Positions 56,586 to 64,000 of a stretch of 64,000 nucleotides of DNA are shown piece by piece. The DNA is taken from NCBI GenBank assembly GCA_964440915.1, contig CAYTTV010000001.1:1-64000 (forward strand), in the 5' to 3' direction. Position numbers and translations under genes: made by a program. The stretch is from CAMPJM01 sp964440915 (GTDB lineage Bacteria; Bacteroidota; Bacteroidia; Cytophagales; Cyclobacteriaceae). Position 1 is the first letter of the stretch; each line of letters starts with the position of its first letter. The notes beneath the pieces were generated by a model. The model was not told the DNA's origin, did not search any database, and worked only from the letters and a program-made list of their open reading frames with translations.

Positions 56586-56601
56586 TGCGCAACCGTTTAC
56601 A
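56586..56601. promoter_or_regulatory. Second, degenerate operator-like site
   Basis: TGCGCAACCGTTTACA, matching the perfect site at 13 of 16 positions and keeping the GCAA-N-CG-N-TT framework. It lies 187 bp from the first site, which would allow looping between them. Confidence 0.5.
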
Positions 56602-56612
56602 TTTTCTTGAGG

Positions 56613-56670
56613 CAAAAATAAGGAGTGATATAAGACCAATTCAATCAATCGATTTTTAATCACTCCTTAT
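56613..56670 (-). terminator. Intrinsic terminator of the PL1 gene at 56683
   Basis: ATAAGGAGTGA at 56618-56628 is the complement of TCACTCCTTAT at 56660-56670 (11 bp, 31-nt loop). On the minus strand the stem is followed by TTTTTG and lies 12 bp after the PL1 stop codon. Confidence 0.65.
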
Positions 56671-56682
56671 AAAGTTCGCTAT

Positions 56683-58848
56683 CTATTCAAATACCAGAGC
56701 TTCCCCATTTATTTTTATATCACTAAAGCTGGCGGTAGTGGTGCTATTATTGCCGCTACTTAATGCCAAGCCTACATATAGCTTGTTGGGCAGTTCAGCG
56801 AAAGTATTGGATCTTTCCTCGCCATACGTAGCACCTCCATCAAGAGAATATGAGGCATGGTACATATCGCCTTCTCTTCTTAACTTCAGGTATAGGTTCC
56901 CTTCATCCGTTTCAGGTGCTTTAATCACACCTCTGTTAGCATTAGCTCCAGCACTCAGACGATGGGAGGAATTTACCTCTTCGGCACTTTTGCTCCCTTT
57001 CCCACTAAGCGCATGTATAAAATCACCATCAGACGCACTGGGGTCAGGAGTGAACAAGATACCCGCTAGTCCTTGGTTGCTCGACGACACTATTTGGAAA
57101 TCATCCAACTTGACGGTCATTTCAAAATCTCCCTCCTGCTCTCTGTATATATAATAGAAGGTCTGTTTCCCACTCTCAAATTTTCCACTACCGGTCATGG
57201 TGATAGCGCCACCACTAATAGTATGAAGGCCCTGGGCATCGCCGATATTGGATGCAAACCAGCCACCTCCAAGATCCACTTCTCCACCGCTTCCTGGGTC
57301 ATTAGGATCTTCAGGGTCGTTGGGATCTTCAGGGTCAGGCATGTTGCCATTATTTACAGCAATAGGCGCGCTATCAAAATTAGGCAGCTTACCCACTCCC
57401 GCCCCTGCCGGCACGATACTATTGATCTCATCAGCATTATCCACTATATAATCATAGCCAGGGGTAAAATCAGCTCTGGTGAGAGGTTCAGGCCGTGTCG
57501 CTCCATTATAGGCAAGGTATTCAACATTGACAAAAGGATAAGGGTCAGAAGCATTATCTGGCTTATTGACATAGACATTTTCCCCAGCAAATAAAAATCC
57601 TGCTGTTTTGCCCGTAAGATTAGAAACCCAGTTACTTCCCGATTTTTTTGCCGGGTAAGTACAGATGTCTGTTGGCAAATGCACGCCATCAAAATGATTG
57701 CTCTCTACCAACACTATGGCTTCCATAGCACTTCCTACCCCATAGGTAGAAACCTTATTAAAATAGTTATTGTAAATATGTACTGATCCGAATCGTACCC
57801 GTGGATGTCTTGAGTTAGACTCATCGAAGAAATTGTGGTGGAAAGTTGCTCTAATGTCCTTATCGCCAGTTTCACTATCTGAATGTCCCACCAAAGCTGT
57901 CTTTTGGGTCCTGATAAAGTGGTTCCATGATACGGTCACATCAGTTGTTCCATGGGTAATATCACAAGAGCCATCTTCGTAATCCTTAGTTGAATTCACA
58001 GACTCAAAAGTGCAGTGGTCTACCCATATTTTACTTGACTTCTGCATGGAAATACCATCCGCGCCATTATCAGCTTTGGGCATTACAATATATACATTTC
58101 GGATAATGATATTCTGTGCACGGACGATGAAGAAGCCCACATTTTGCATCTTGAAGTTATTAGTCCCATATATGCTAATGTTCTCCGTGTCCTTAATATC
58201 GAACCAAGGGCTGCTATTATCACGGCCGTTTTCCTTGGTAAATGTTCCGCTTAGCCAAACAATAGCTGGTTCCTCTGACTTGCTCTTCTCTCTCAACTTC
58301 AGCCATTCCCTAAACTTGTCACCATCATCGAAGTGGTGCGTATTTTCATGAGAAGCACCTTCTCCACCTGTAGTACCTTCTCCATAGCCATAAAGCTTGT
58401 CTAGCTCGACAACCCCCACCGTAGGAAGATCATCTTCTGGCAATTCCTGATCATCTTCATCAGGATCTTCCTCTGAACAGATATTAGCGGTAGTCTTTAA
58501 AGCAACAGTTACTTCAGTTTCCCCTTCCTTATAGGTCAGCTCATATCGCTCGCCCTTTTCTATTTCCTTTACTGTGTATGCCGTTCCTTTTGCAGTCAAC
58601 ACATTGTTTTTGAAAGTATAAGCTACAGCATCTGTACATGCGATACTGATCTTATCCGTATCAATTGTCCATATCGAAGCGCCTTCTCCAGAAGGCAATG
58701 CCTCATATGTACCCAATAGGTCATCAATCGCTATTTCTTCCTCTTCGATAGGATCTTTGACCTTTTCTATATCATCATCATCCTTGCAACTTAAAAGCAA
58801 GAAGAAGCAGGCATAAAATGCCAGCACCATTAGTCTAGAATTCTTCAT
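56683..58848 (-). CDS. Modular pectate lyase, PL1 family, surface-type lipoprotein
   Basis: 721-residue lipoprotein, lipobox LLLSC (Cys21) followed by KDDDDIEK, a strong acidic export signal. Residues about 40-125 are a small beta-domain of lipocalin-like type (LLGTYEALPSGEGASIW). Residues about 145-480 are the PL1 helix: YGYGEGTTGGEGA, IWVDHCTFES, ATFHHNFFDESNSRHPRVRFG with the catalytic arginine. A Pro/Asp-rich linker (DPEDPNDPEDPNDPG) leads to a C-terminal beta-sandwich (about 530-721) that resembles the concanavalin-like DUF1349 type and may bind substrate. It stands as a single gene with its own operator-like site and terminator, so it may be an early-acting extracellular lyase. It belongs to a different PL1 branch from the other two. 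Confidence 0.9.
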   Translation of the reverse strand: MKNSRLMVLAFYACFFLLLSCKDDDDIEKVKDPIEEEEIAIDDLLGTYEALPSGEGASIWTIDTDKISIACTDAVAYTFKNNVLTAKGTAYTVKEIEKGERYELTYKEGETEVTVALKTTANICSEEDPDEDDQELPEDDLPTVGVVELDKLYGYGEGTTGGEGASHENTHHFDDGDKFREWLKLREKSKSEEPAIVWLSGTFTKENGRDNSSPWFDIKDTENISIYGTNNFKMQNVGFFIVRAQNIIIRNVYIVMPKADNGADGISMQKSSKIWVDHCTFESVNSTKDYEDGSCDITHGTTDVTVSWNHFIRTQKTALVGHSDSETGDKDIRATFHHNFFDESNSRHPRVRFGSVHIYNNYFNKVSTYGVGSAMEAIVLVESNHFDGVHLPTDICTYPAKKSGSNWVSNLTGKTAGFLFAGENVYVNKPDNASDPYPFVNVEYLAYNGATRPEPLTRADFTPGYDYIVDNADEINSIVPAGAGVGKLPNFDSAPIAVNNGNMPDPEDPNDPEDPNDPGSGGEVDLGGGWFASNIGDAQGLHTISGGAITMTGSGKFESGKQTFYYIYREQEGDFEMTVKLDDFQIVSSSNQGLAGILFTPDPSASDGDFIHALSGKGSKSAEEVNSSHRLSAGANANRGVIKAPETDEGNLYLKLRREGDMYHASYSLDGGATYGEERSNTFAELPNKLYVGLALSSGNNSTTTASFSDIKINGEALVFE

Positions 58849-58917
58849 AAAATTCGGTTTAGTTTACTTTTTGAGATCAGGAAAGTTGCAGGGAGCAATA
58901 TCCTCTTATTTTTGTAT

Positions 58918-58933
58918 TGCGCAATCGATTGCA
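58918..58933. promoter_or_regulatory. Operator-like palindrome upstream of the PL1 gene
   Basis: TGCGCAATCGATTGCA, identical over 16 bp to the site before the pectin susC, 70 bp upstream of the PL1 start codon. Two identical copies near two pectin genes argue for one shared regulator. Confidence 0.6.
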
Positions 58934-59362
58934 TGATACAAATAATAATTGAATAAAAAAACATATTAAAGAGAAGAAATCAATCGAATTTGATACCCAG
59001 ATTTTTTTGGGTGACGATATCGATACACCTGCATTAGAGAAGGTTCAATAGACAATTTAGAAGCAATTGAAAACTGTAGTCTTGTCCTGGCAAATTTCAA
59101 TCAGGACTAGCTTTGCACAATAGGATTGGTGCTTTATCCATCTTTTTAAAAAGCCATAAGATTTGTTCCTAATCCTATTTGACATCAATAGAAATGCGGA
59201 ATTTAGTCCATTTCCGACAGTGCTCATGTAAGGCTTTTAGCTGCATGTTGCGCCTTCGACAATGATTTGGCTAAATATCGAAGACCATAGCCATCTGGAC
59301 AAATTTCATATTGCTCGAGTCCTTATTAAAATGTCCAATTTTTCAGAGAATTTTAAAAAAAA

Positions 59363-59406
59363 TGGCACCTCTTTATAGCAGTCATAAACTGCATGAAGAG
59401 GTGCCA
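59363..59406 (-). terminator. Strong intrinsic terminator after the SusE-like gene
   Basis: TGGCACCTCTT at 59363-59373 pairs with AAGAGGTGCCA at 59396-59406; inside, GCAGT pairs with ACTGC. On the minus strand eight T follow. It ends the transcription unit of the third SusCD pair. Confidence 0.9.
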
Positions 59407-59449
59407 CTGAATATTTGTGCAGCTAAAAGCTACAGACTTTCTATTGGTG

Positions 59450-61066
59450 TTATTTAAGCACTTTTATATTGAAAGTCATTTTGTTGCTTTTATGCTTACC
59501 AGGATTCTCTGGATTCTCTTCAGCAGATACTAGATAGATTAGTCCCCTAACTCCGTCTTCCGTTTCAAACAATGCTGTCCTACTTCCATTTTGTATCCCT
59601 CTTGCTCTTTTAGTAGTTTCACCAAGATCCAACATCCCTATATCGATAGAAGTGGCTTCGGCGAAATCTAACTCTCCTACATCTAGTATGCGCAGTTGCA
59701 CATCATTGGTATATGCCCAAGTAGGCCCGCCATCAGTAGGTTTATAAAAATTATTAGGAAGCCAACCCGTGTCATCCGGAGAAAAAACATCATAGTTCTC
59801 TGTTCCGTCACTAGTAGCAGTTGCTACAAAATAGACAGATTTGGCAATATTGGCATCATTAATAAGCGCATCATTATCATACAAATAGGACGTACCATTA
59901 GAGAAAGCGAATGCCGTAGGCCGAGGAGTTATGCTAGCTGTAGACATTCTAGCTCCTGCACCCCATAAATCCACATTATTATAGACTTGCAAATTCGGAT
60001 CGTCAATTGTTACCTTAATGGGCAACACCTCTTCTGCTATCTGTCCATCAGCATCCTCTGCTACCACTTTAAAACCTTTTACTCCTAAAGCATAGGGTAT
60101 GTCATCAAAATCAAAGATATACTCATGCTCATTGTCGAACGAAGTGATCTCGGCACCATGAATAGCATCCCCACCTGGAGCATCTATATAGAAAGCAATT
60201 GATTTTAGCCCTCCAATAGAAATAACACTTCCTGATATAGAAGGCCTCACAGCAGGCGAAACAGTTAAATCCGCTTCTACCAACGCCGCATCAAACTCTA
60301 CCCTCGGCTTGTCGGGGGCGTCTATGATCGTGACCGGTATAACCAAACTGCTCGTAAAACCCCTACCATCTACGGCAACGATCTTAAATGCCGTCATACC
60401 ATCTACAAATCCTTTTCCATAATCAGGAGTTGTATTCACCACATAGGCATTGGGTGTTTCACCAAAATCCTTCACTTCGCTCACTTGCTCTTCCTCTTCA
60501 TCATAGACTTCCAATAAAGTAACTGATGTGAGCCCCCAATGTGACTTTACTGTTCCCTTAACCGCAGGCAGGATACTCACCTCTGGTCTAATATTGGCAG
60601 CAAGGCTTCCGGCAAAGCCTTCATAAGAAGGTCCTCCTTCACCGCCTGTGGCTCCTACTTCGTAAGGGGTCAGGTCTGTGCTTCTACCTTTAGTATCTGT
60701 AACTGTAATAGTGATACTCTGAAAATCTGCCGTATATTCCGGATACACGTCGAATTCAAAAGCAGTACCGTTTTTCTCCGAATTCCCAGCAGTAAAGCTG
60801 TTTACATTCAGCAACACTTTATTACCACCGCCTGTAGCAGCAGTGATATTCACAGTTGCCAAACCAGCGGGTGCCACAGCCCAGCCATGTATGTTAGGAC
60901 CAGTGCCCGTGCTTAGGTTTATATTGCCCACATTGGTTCTTGGAGTAGTCAAGATTATACTTGGCTCCTCATCTGCTCCACTCACCTCATCGTCGCTACA
61001 GGCAACAAAAAGCGCCAGAGGGATCATGAGCAGTAATAAAAGATATTTTGAATATTTATTTTTCAT
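59450..61066 (-). CDS. SusE-like surface lipoprotein with Ig-like repeats, function unknown
   Basis: 538-residue lipoprotein, lipobox LFVAC (Cys23) with acidic tail SDDEVSGADEE, so probably surface exposed. The body consists of repeated beta-sandwich modules with related ends: FQSITITVTDTKGRSTDL, GMTAFKIVAVDGRGFTSSL, GVKGFKVVAEDADGQIAEE, each about 90-100 residues apart. The last 170 residues (from DPNLQVYNNVDLWGAGARM) form a different domain. It lies third after SusC and SusD, the place of a surface glycan-binding protein. The ligand cannot be told; the pectin locus next door makes a pectic glycan possible. Confidence 0.7.
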   Translation of the reverse strand: MKNKYSKYLLLLLMIPLALFVACSDDEVSGADEEPSIILTTPRTNVGNINLSTGTGPNIHGWAVAPAGLATVNITAATGGGNKVLLNVNSFTAGNSEKNGTAFEFDVYPEYTADFQSITITVTDTKGRSTDLTPYEVGATGGEGGPSYEGFAGSLAANIRPEVSILPAVKGTVKSHWGLTSVTLLEVYDEEEEQVSEVKDFGETPNAYVVNTTPDYGKGFVDGMTAFKIVAVDGRGFTSSLVIPVTIIDAPDKPRVEFDAALVEADLTVSPAVRPSISGSVISIGGLKSIAFYIDAPGGDAIHGAEITSFDNEHEYIFDFDDIPYALGVKGFKVVAEDADGQIAEEVLPIKVTIDDPNLQVYNNVDLWGAGARMSTASITPRPTAFAFSNGTSYLYDNDALINDANIAKSVYFVATATSDGTENYDVFSPDDTGWLPNNFYKPTDGGPTWAYTNDVQLRILDVGELDFAEATSIDIGMLDLGETTKRARGIQNGSRTALFETEDGVRGLIYLVSAEENPENPGKHKSNKMTFNIKVLK

Positions 61067-61111
61067 TGCTATGTCATTTAATTTTTTGATGAATTTATGA
61101 TCGTCCCCGAT

Positions 61112-62698
61112 TTAGTATCCAGGATTCTGATCTTCAGGACCAATACTCTCATTCAGGTTAATTACAGTTTGTGGAATAGGCCTCAAGGTTTTTAAAGTTC
61201 CATCGCCAAAAGGATTGACCCCAAGCTTCTTCAAGACTGTATTATGCGCCAAGTTGCGCTCTGCCAGTGTACCTGTTCTTTTTAGGTCAAACCACCTGTG
61301 ATACTCACCCAAAAGCTCCCTTGCTCTTTCATCAAGAATGAAATCTATATCTATATCAGCAGCTGTTATTTCCATTTGAGCTTCTGCTCCTGGCTTTGCT
61401 GCTCTTCTTCTCACCTCATTTATCCTGTCGGCGGCTGTTCCTGCGTCGTTAGCCTTATAATATGCCTCTCCAGCAATCAGGTATGTCTCTCCTAATCTTG
61501 CCAAGAAAATATCTCGTGTACTGCTACCATCAGTGGAAAATTCGGAAGTAGGGTCATCAAATTTCTTCACTGCAGGAGTNNNNNNNNNNNNNNNNNNNNN
61601 NNNNNNNNNNNNNNNNNNNNNNNNNNNNNNNNNNNNNNNNNNNNNNNNNNNNNNNNNNNNNNNNNNNNNNNNNNNNNNNGGAATAGAAGGATCTGGCTCA
61701 TACATTTCCGTCATGAAAGTAGACTCCCACCTAGCGTCATACATACCCTTCTCGGCAAACACATCAAAAGCATATAAAGAAGGCACTAAACTATAGGCTC
61801 TATTGGGGTATCCAAACTTAGTTCCTTCTCCACCAAGATAAGGTCCGAACCAATAATTCTGTGTATTTCCATCATCAGATGGATTGAGGATCGAGCTTCT
61901 ATCATATTGTACAGCGAATATTATCTCTTCATTGTCTTCATTCCCAGGATAGAAAAGATTCTCGAAGGTAAGGTTTAGCCCTTGTCCAGCAATAGCTGCG
62001 TCAGCATATTCTGCTGCAGTTGTAAAGTCTCCAGACTCACCATAAGGCTGATATCCTCTGGTCAAGAACACTTTTGCAAGGTAATGCCTCACCACTCTCT
62101 TATCTACCCTTCCATTATCTTGACTTCCAGGAACAAGGGCCAGCGCCGCCTCCATTTCATCTATAATAAAATTGTAAACATTTGCGGATGACTCCCTTTC
62201 AAAGCCCAAGATTACTGAGTTCACTCTTTCTGTTACCAAAGGAACATCGCCGAAAGACTGCACCAGAAGGAAATAAAAGTAGGCCCTCAAAAACCGAACT
62301 TCACCTGCTCGGACGCTTAGTGTTTCAACTTCCTCTGTTACTTCATTAAAATATAGTGCGGTATTGGCCAGTTGAATCCCTTCATAGAGAGTTCGATAGA
62401 GATTCAAAACATTGCTCTCAGTGGCATCTAAGTCCCTGTAGTTCAGCAGACCCACTGAGGGAGGTGTTCCTCTTCCACTCGTATATAGGTCTGTACCATA
62501 AGTAAAAACATACGGAAGATCGCCATAAATATCACGCAATGTCGAATAGGTAGCATTGACCAAAGCCTCATAGCCAGATGCAGTCGTATAAAACTCATCT
62601 GCCACTATGTTTGACTTATTCTCTTCTTCCAAAAAGTCGCTACAAGCCGAGGCCAGCAACAACATGCATACAAAAGTATATTTTATAAATTTTTTCAT
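61112..62698 (-). CDS. SusD/RagB-family lipoprotein of the third SusCD pair, interrupted by assembly gap
   Basis: About 528 residues as assembled: lipobox ASAC (Cys20) followed by SDFLEEENKSNIV. SusD blocks: AGEVRFLRAYFYFLLVQSFGDVPL, LARLGETYLIAGEAYYKANDAG, and ILDERARELLGEYHRWFDLKRTG, ending TVINLNESIGPEDQNPGY. A 100-N gap at 61580-61679 removes part of the middle; flanks do not overlap, so real residues are missing, although the frame is kept. It follows susC by 9 bp. Confidence 0.88.
   Translation of the reverse strand: MKKFIKYTFVCMLLLASACSDFLEEENKSNIVADEFYTTASGYEALVNATYSTLRDIYGDLPYVFTYGTDLYTSGRGTPPSVGLLNYRDLDATESNVLNLYRTLYEGIQLANTALYFNEVTEEVETLSVRAGEVRFLRAYFYFLLVQSFGDVPLVTERVNSVILGFERESSANVYNFIIDEMEAALALVPGSQDNGRVDKRVVRHYLAKVFLTRGYQPYGESGDFTTAAEYADAAIAGQGLNLTFENLFYPGNEDNEEIIFAVQYDRSSILNPSDDGNTQNYWFGPYLGGEGTKFGYPNRAYSLVPSLYAFDVFAEKGMYDARWESTFMTEMYEPDPSIXXXXXXXXXXXXXXXXXXXXXXXXXXXXXXXXXXTPAVKKFDDPTSEFSTDGSSTRDIFLARLGETYLIAGEAYYKANDAGTAADRINEVRRRAAKPGAEAQMEITAADIDIDFILDERARELLGEYHRWFDLKRTGTLAERNLAHNTVLKKLGVNPFGDGTLKTLRPIPQTVINLNESIGPEDQNPGY
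61580..61679. other. Assembly gap (100 N) inside susD-like gene
   Basis: Exactly 100 N; flanking sequences differ, so sequence is truly missing here. Confidence 0.85.
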
Positions 62699-62707
62699 CT
62701 CTCTACT

Positions 62708-64000
62708 TTAAAATTTCAGGTTAACACCAAACTGATAAGTCACGAAAGCATTTCCTGTGCTTTCTAGGCTCTTGTCTGCCCACTCTGGGTCAAAGCCATC
62801 ATAATCCGTAAATACAAAAGGATTCAACACATTGAGATAAAGTCTCAGGCTCTTGATATTAGCCCGCTCCAATAGCCCAGTAGAAGGGAAGTTATACCCT
62901 AAGGCTATATTCTGAACCTTTACAAAAGAAGCATCTTTGAAAAAGGCTACTTCATTGTATTGTGTGCCAGGTGTCATAGGTCTTGGATAGTTATTAGTGT
63001 AGTTTTTCGGATTCACATTGTTTTCAGGCATGTAGTAATCTACATTCAGTTTTCCTCTACCTCTATCTCCCATATTGGTAAACTCTTGATGAAATGGGCT
63101 GAATACTTGAACTCCCTGTCTGGTAAACAAAGAAGCACTTAGATCAAAACCTTTATATGTAAACTGAGTAGAAAAACCTCCAGTCCAATCAGGGGAAGAT
63201 GACCCAATAGGCAACCAGTCGTAATCCGCATCGATCTTGCCATCCGGTGAACCTTCAGGTCCTGAAACATCCCTGATCTTTATCTGTCCCTCCTCACTTC
63301 CAAAGGCTGCCGCATCTTCGCCTTTTTGCCATATTCCATCCCACTGGTAGGTATAGTTTATGTTGATATCCTGCCCTACAATCCATGCATATCTATCTGA
63401 TGCATTGCTACCTCCGATAAATCTGGATACATCACCGCCAAATATTTCAATGATTTCATTGTTATTCTTACTAAAATTGAAAGTGGTCGACCAGCTAAAA
63501 TCATTGGTCTGGATATTTATAGTGTTTAAGAAAAGCTCTACACCTTTGTTCGATACAGAACCAATATTGTCATATAGCTTTCCAGCTCCTGTTTCAATAG
63601 GCAGATCTCTTTCCATCAACAGCTTTGTCGACAGTTTATCATATACATCTACTGAACCTCTTATCCTTCCTCTAAATAGCTCATAATCTATCCCAAAGTT
63701 GAACTCCCTTGTTCTTTCCCAAGTCAGTTCTGGGTTTACAATACCGCTAGGACCAAAGCCACTGGCATTTGTTCCACTAAAATCATAATAGGTTTGGTTG
63801 TCGGCCAACACTTGAGTAGAAAAGGGACTGATGTTGTTGTTGCCGGTATAACCATAGCTCACACGTGCTTTTAGGTCACGGATAAAGTTTACATCCTGCA
63901 TAAAAGCTTCTTCAGAAATCCTCCATCCAACGGCAGCTGAAGGGAAAGAGGCCCATTTATGCCCTTTGGCTAATACAGAAGAGCCATCCCATCTATTCGA
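62708..64000 (-). CDS. SusC/RagA-family TonB-dependent transporter, C-terminal part, cut by window end
   Basis: The frame is open to the last base of the window (64000) and covers the last 430 residues of a SusC barrel. It begins SNRWDGSSVLAKGHKWAS, passes through VGWRISEEAFMQDVNFIRDLKARVSYGYTGN, the usual late-barrel block of SusC, and ends VTYQFGVNLKF with the terminal aromatic residue needed for barrel insertion. The partner SusD follows 9 bp downstream. Substrate unknown; the plug and N-terminal domains lie outside the window. Confidence 0.92.
   Translation of the reverse strand, partial: SNRWDGSSVLAKGHKWASFPSAAVGWRISEEAFMQDVNFIRDLKARVSYGYTGNNNISPFSTQVLADNQTYYDFSGTNASGFGPSGIVNPELTWERTREFNFGIDYELFRGRIRGSVDVYDKLSTKLLMERDLPIETGAGKLYDNIGSVSNKGVELFLNTINIQTNDFSWSTTFNFSKNNNEIIEIFGGDVSRFIGGSNASDRYAWIVGQDININYTYQWDGIWQKGEDAAAFGSEEGQIKIRDVSGPEGSPDGKIDADYDWLPIGSSSPDWTGGFSTQFTYKGFDLSASLFTRQGVQVFSPFHQEFTNMGDRGRGKLNVDYYMPENNVNPKNYTNNYPRPMTPGTQYNEVAFFKDASFVKVQNIALGYNFPSTGLLERANIKSLRLYLNVLNPFVFTDYDGFDPEWADKSLESTGNAFVTYQFGVNLKF

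Larger units (their letters stand above)
56192..56682. promoter_or_regulatory. Upstream regulatory region of the pectin operon
   Basis: About 490 bp without a gene between susC and the PL1 gene. It contains the two operator-like sites listed separately (56399-56414 and 56586-56601) and, at its far end, the terminator of the PL1 gene. The distance from the ATG (about 200 and 390 bp) leaves room for a long 5' untranslated leader. Confidence 0.5.
58849..59449. other. Intergenic region with PL1 promoter side and terminator; no gene seen
   Basis: 600 bp between the SusE-like gene and the PL1 gene. The PL1 end holds the operator-like site at 58918-58933; the other end holds the terminator at 59363-59406. 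No open frame of note in between. Confidence 0.5.

Overview
The window looks like a chromosomal piece of a polysaccharide-degrading member of the Bacteroidota, most likely of the Cytophagales type. Three SusC/SusD-type outer-membrane systems, many lipoprotein enzymes with acidic residues after the lipobox cysteine, the absence of Shine-Dalgarno sites at most starts, a SusB-like GH97, a propeller-Y_Y_Y-LuxR regulator and a monomeric isocitrate dehydrogenase all point there. Genus cannot be told from the sequence. The assembly is a scaffold with six runs of exactly 100 N; four of them are flanked by identical 55-bp copies and are very probably artificial breaks rather than real gaps.

Layout. 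(1) 1-5427, plus strand: the tail of a CE1-type esterase, a type B carboxylesterase lipoprotein, a GH9 glucanase with an unusual N-terminal domain and a CE6-like acetylesterase, i.e. a hemicellulose/cellulose side group, closed by a bidirectional terminator. (2) 5518-16949, minus strand: a beta-mannan utilisation locus, in transcription order SusC, SusD, IPT/TIG surface glycan-binding lipoprotein, GH26 mannanase, SSS sodium:sugar symporter and, after a tandem-repeat spacer, GH130 mannosylglucose phosphorylase. The mannobiose epimerase expected for this pathway is not in the window. (3) 16950-31858: mixed genes: xylose-isomerase-like TIM barrel lipoprotein, outer-membrane beta-barrel protein, GH97 alpha-glucosidase, AlkB-family dioxygenase, small secreted protein, monomeric isocitrate dehydrogenase, CAP-domain protein, a large membrane-anchored LuxR-type regulator, a small unknown protein and a VOC protein. 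(4) 31880-58848, minus strand: a large pectin utilisation locus: PL1 lyase (own promoter region), SusC, SusD, DUF4957/DUF5123-like lipoprotein, PL1, CE8, PL1, GH105, CE8, GH43, DUF4861, GH28, CE12, GH95, CE8 and an alpha/beta-hydrolase esterase. (5) 59450-64000, minus strand: a further SusC (cut by the window end), SusD and SusE-like lipoprotein.

How they fit together. For pectin, CE8 enzymes remove methyl esters, CE12 and the alpha/beta hydrolase probably remove acetyl esters, PL1 lyases and GH28 cut the galacturonan backbone, GH105 removes the unsaturated end residue made by lyases, and GH43 and GH95 trim side chains; SusC/SusD import the fragments. Lipoprotein tails suggest which enzymes face outward (two PL1, one CE8, the DUF4957-like protein) and which stay in the periplasm (GH105, DUF4861). 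Two identical 16-bp palindromes and one degenerate copy, with the CG centre typical of LacI-family operators, lie upstream of the pectin SusC and of the nearest PL1 gene, although no LacI-type gene is in the window. No galacturonate catabolic genes are present either.

Non-coding structure is unusually rich: a degenerate tandem repeat at 6781-7200, a duplicated 150-bp element with a hairpin around 36600-37110, several intergenic tracts built from short TTAGA/GATAGA/CAACTG-like words, and several clear hairpin terminators. No rRNA, tRNA, transposase or CRISPR array was recognised.
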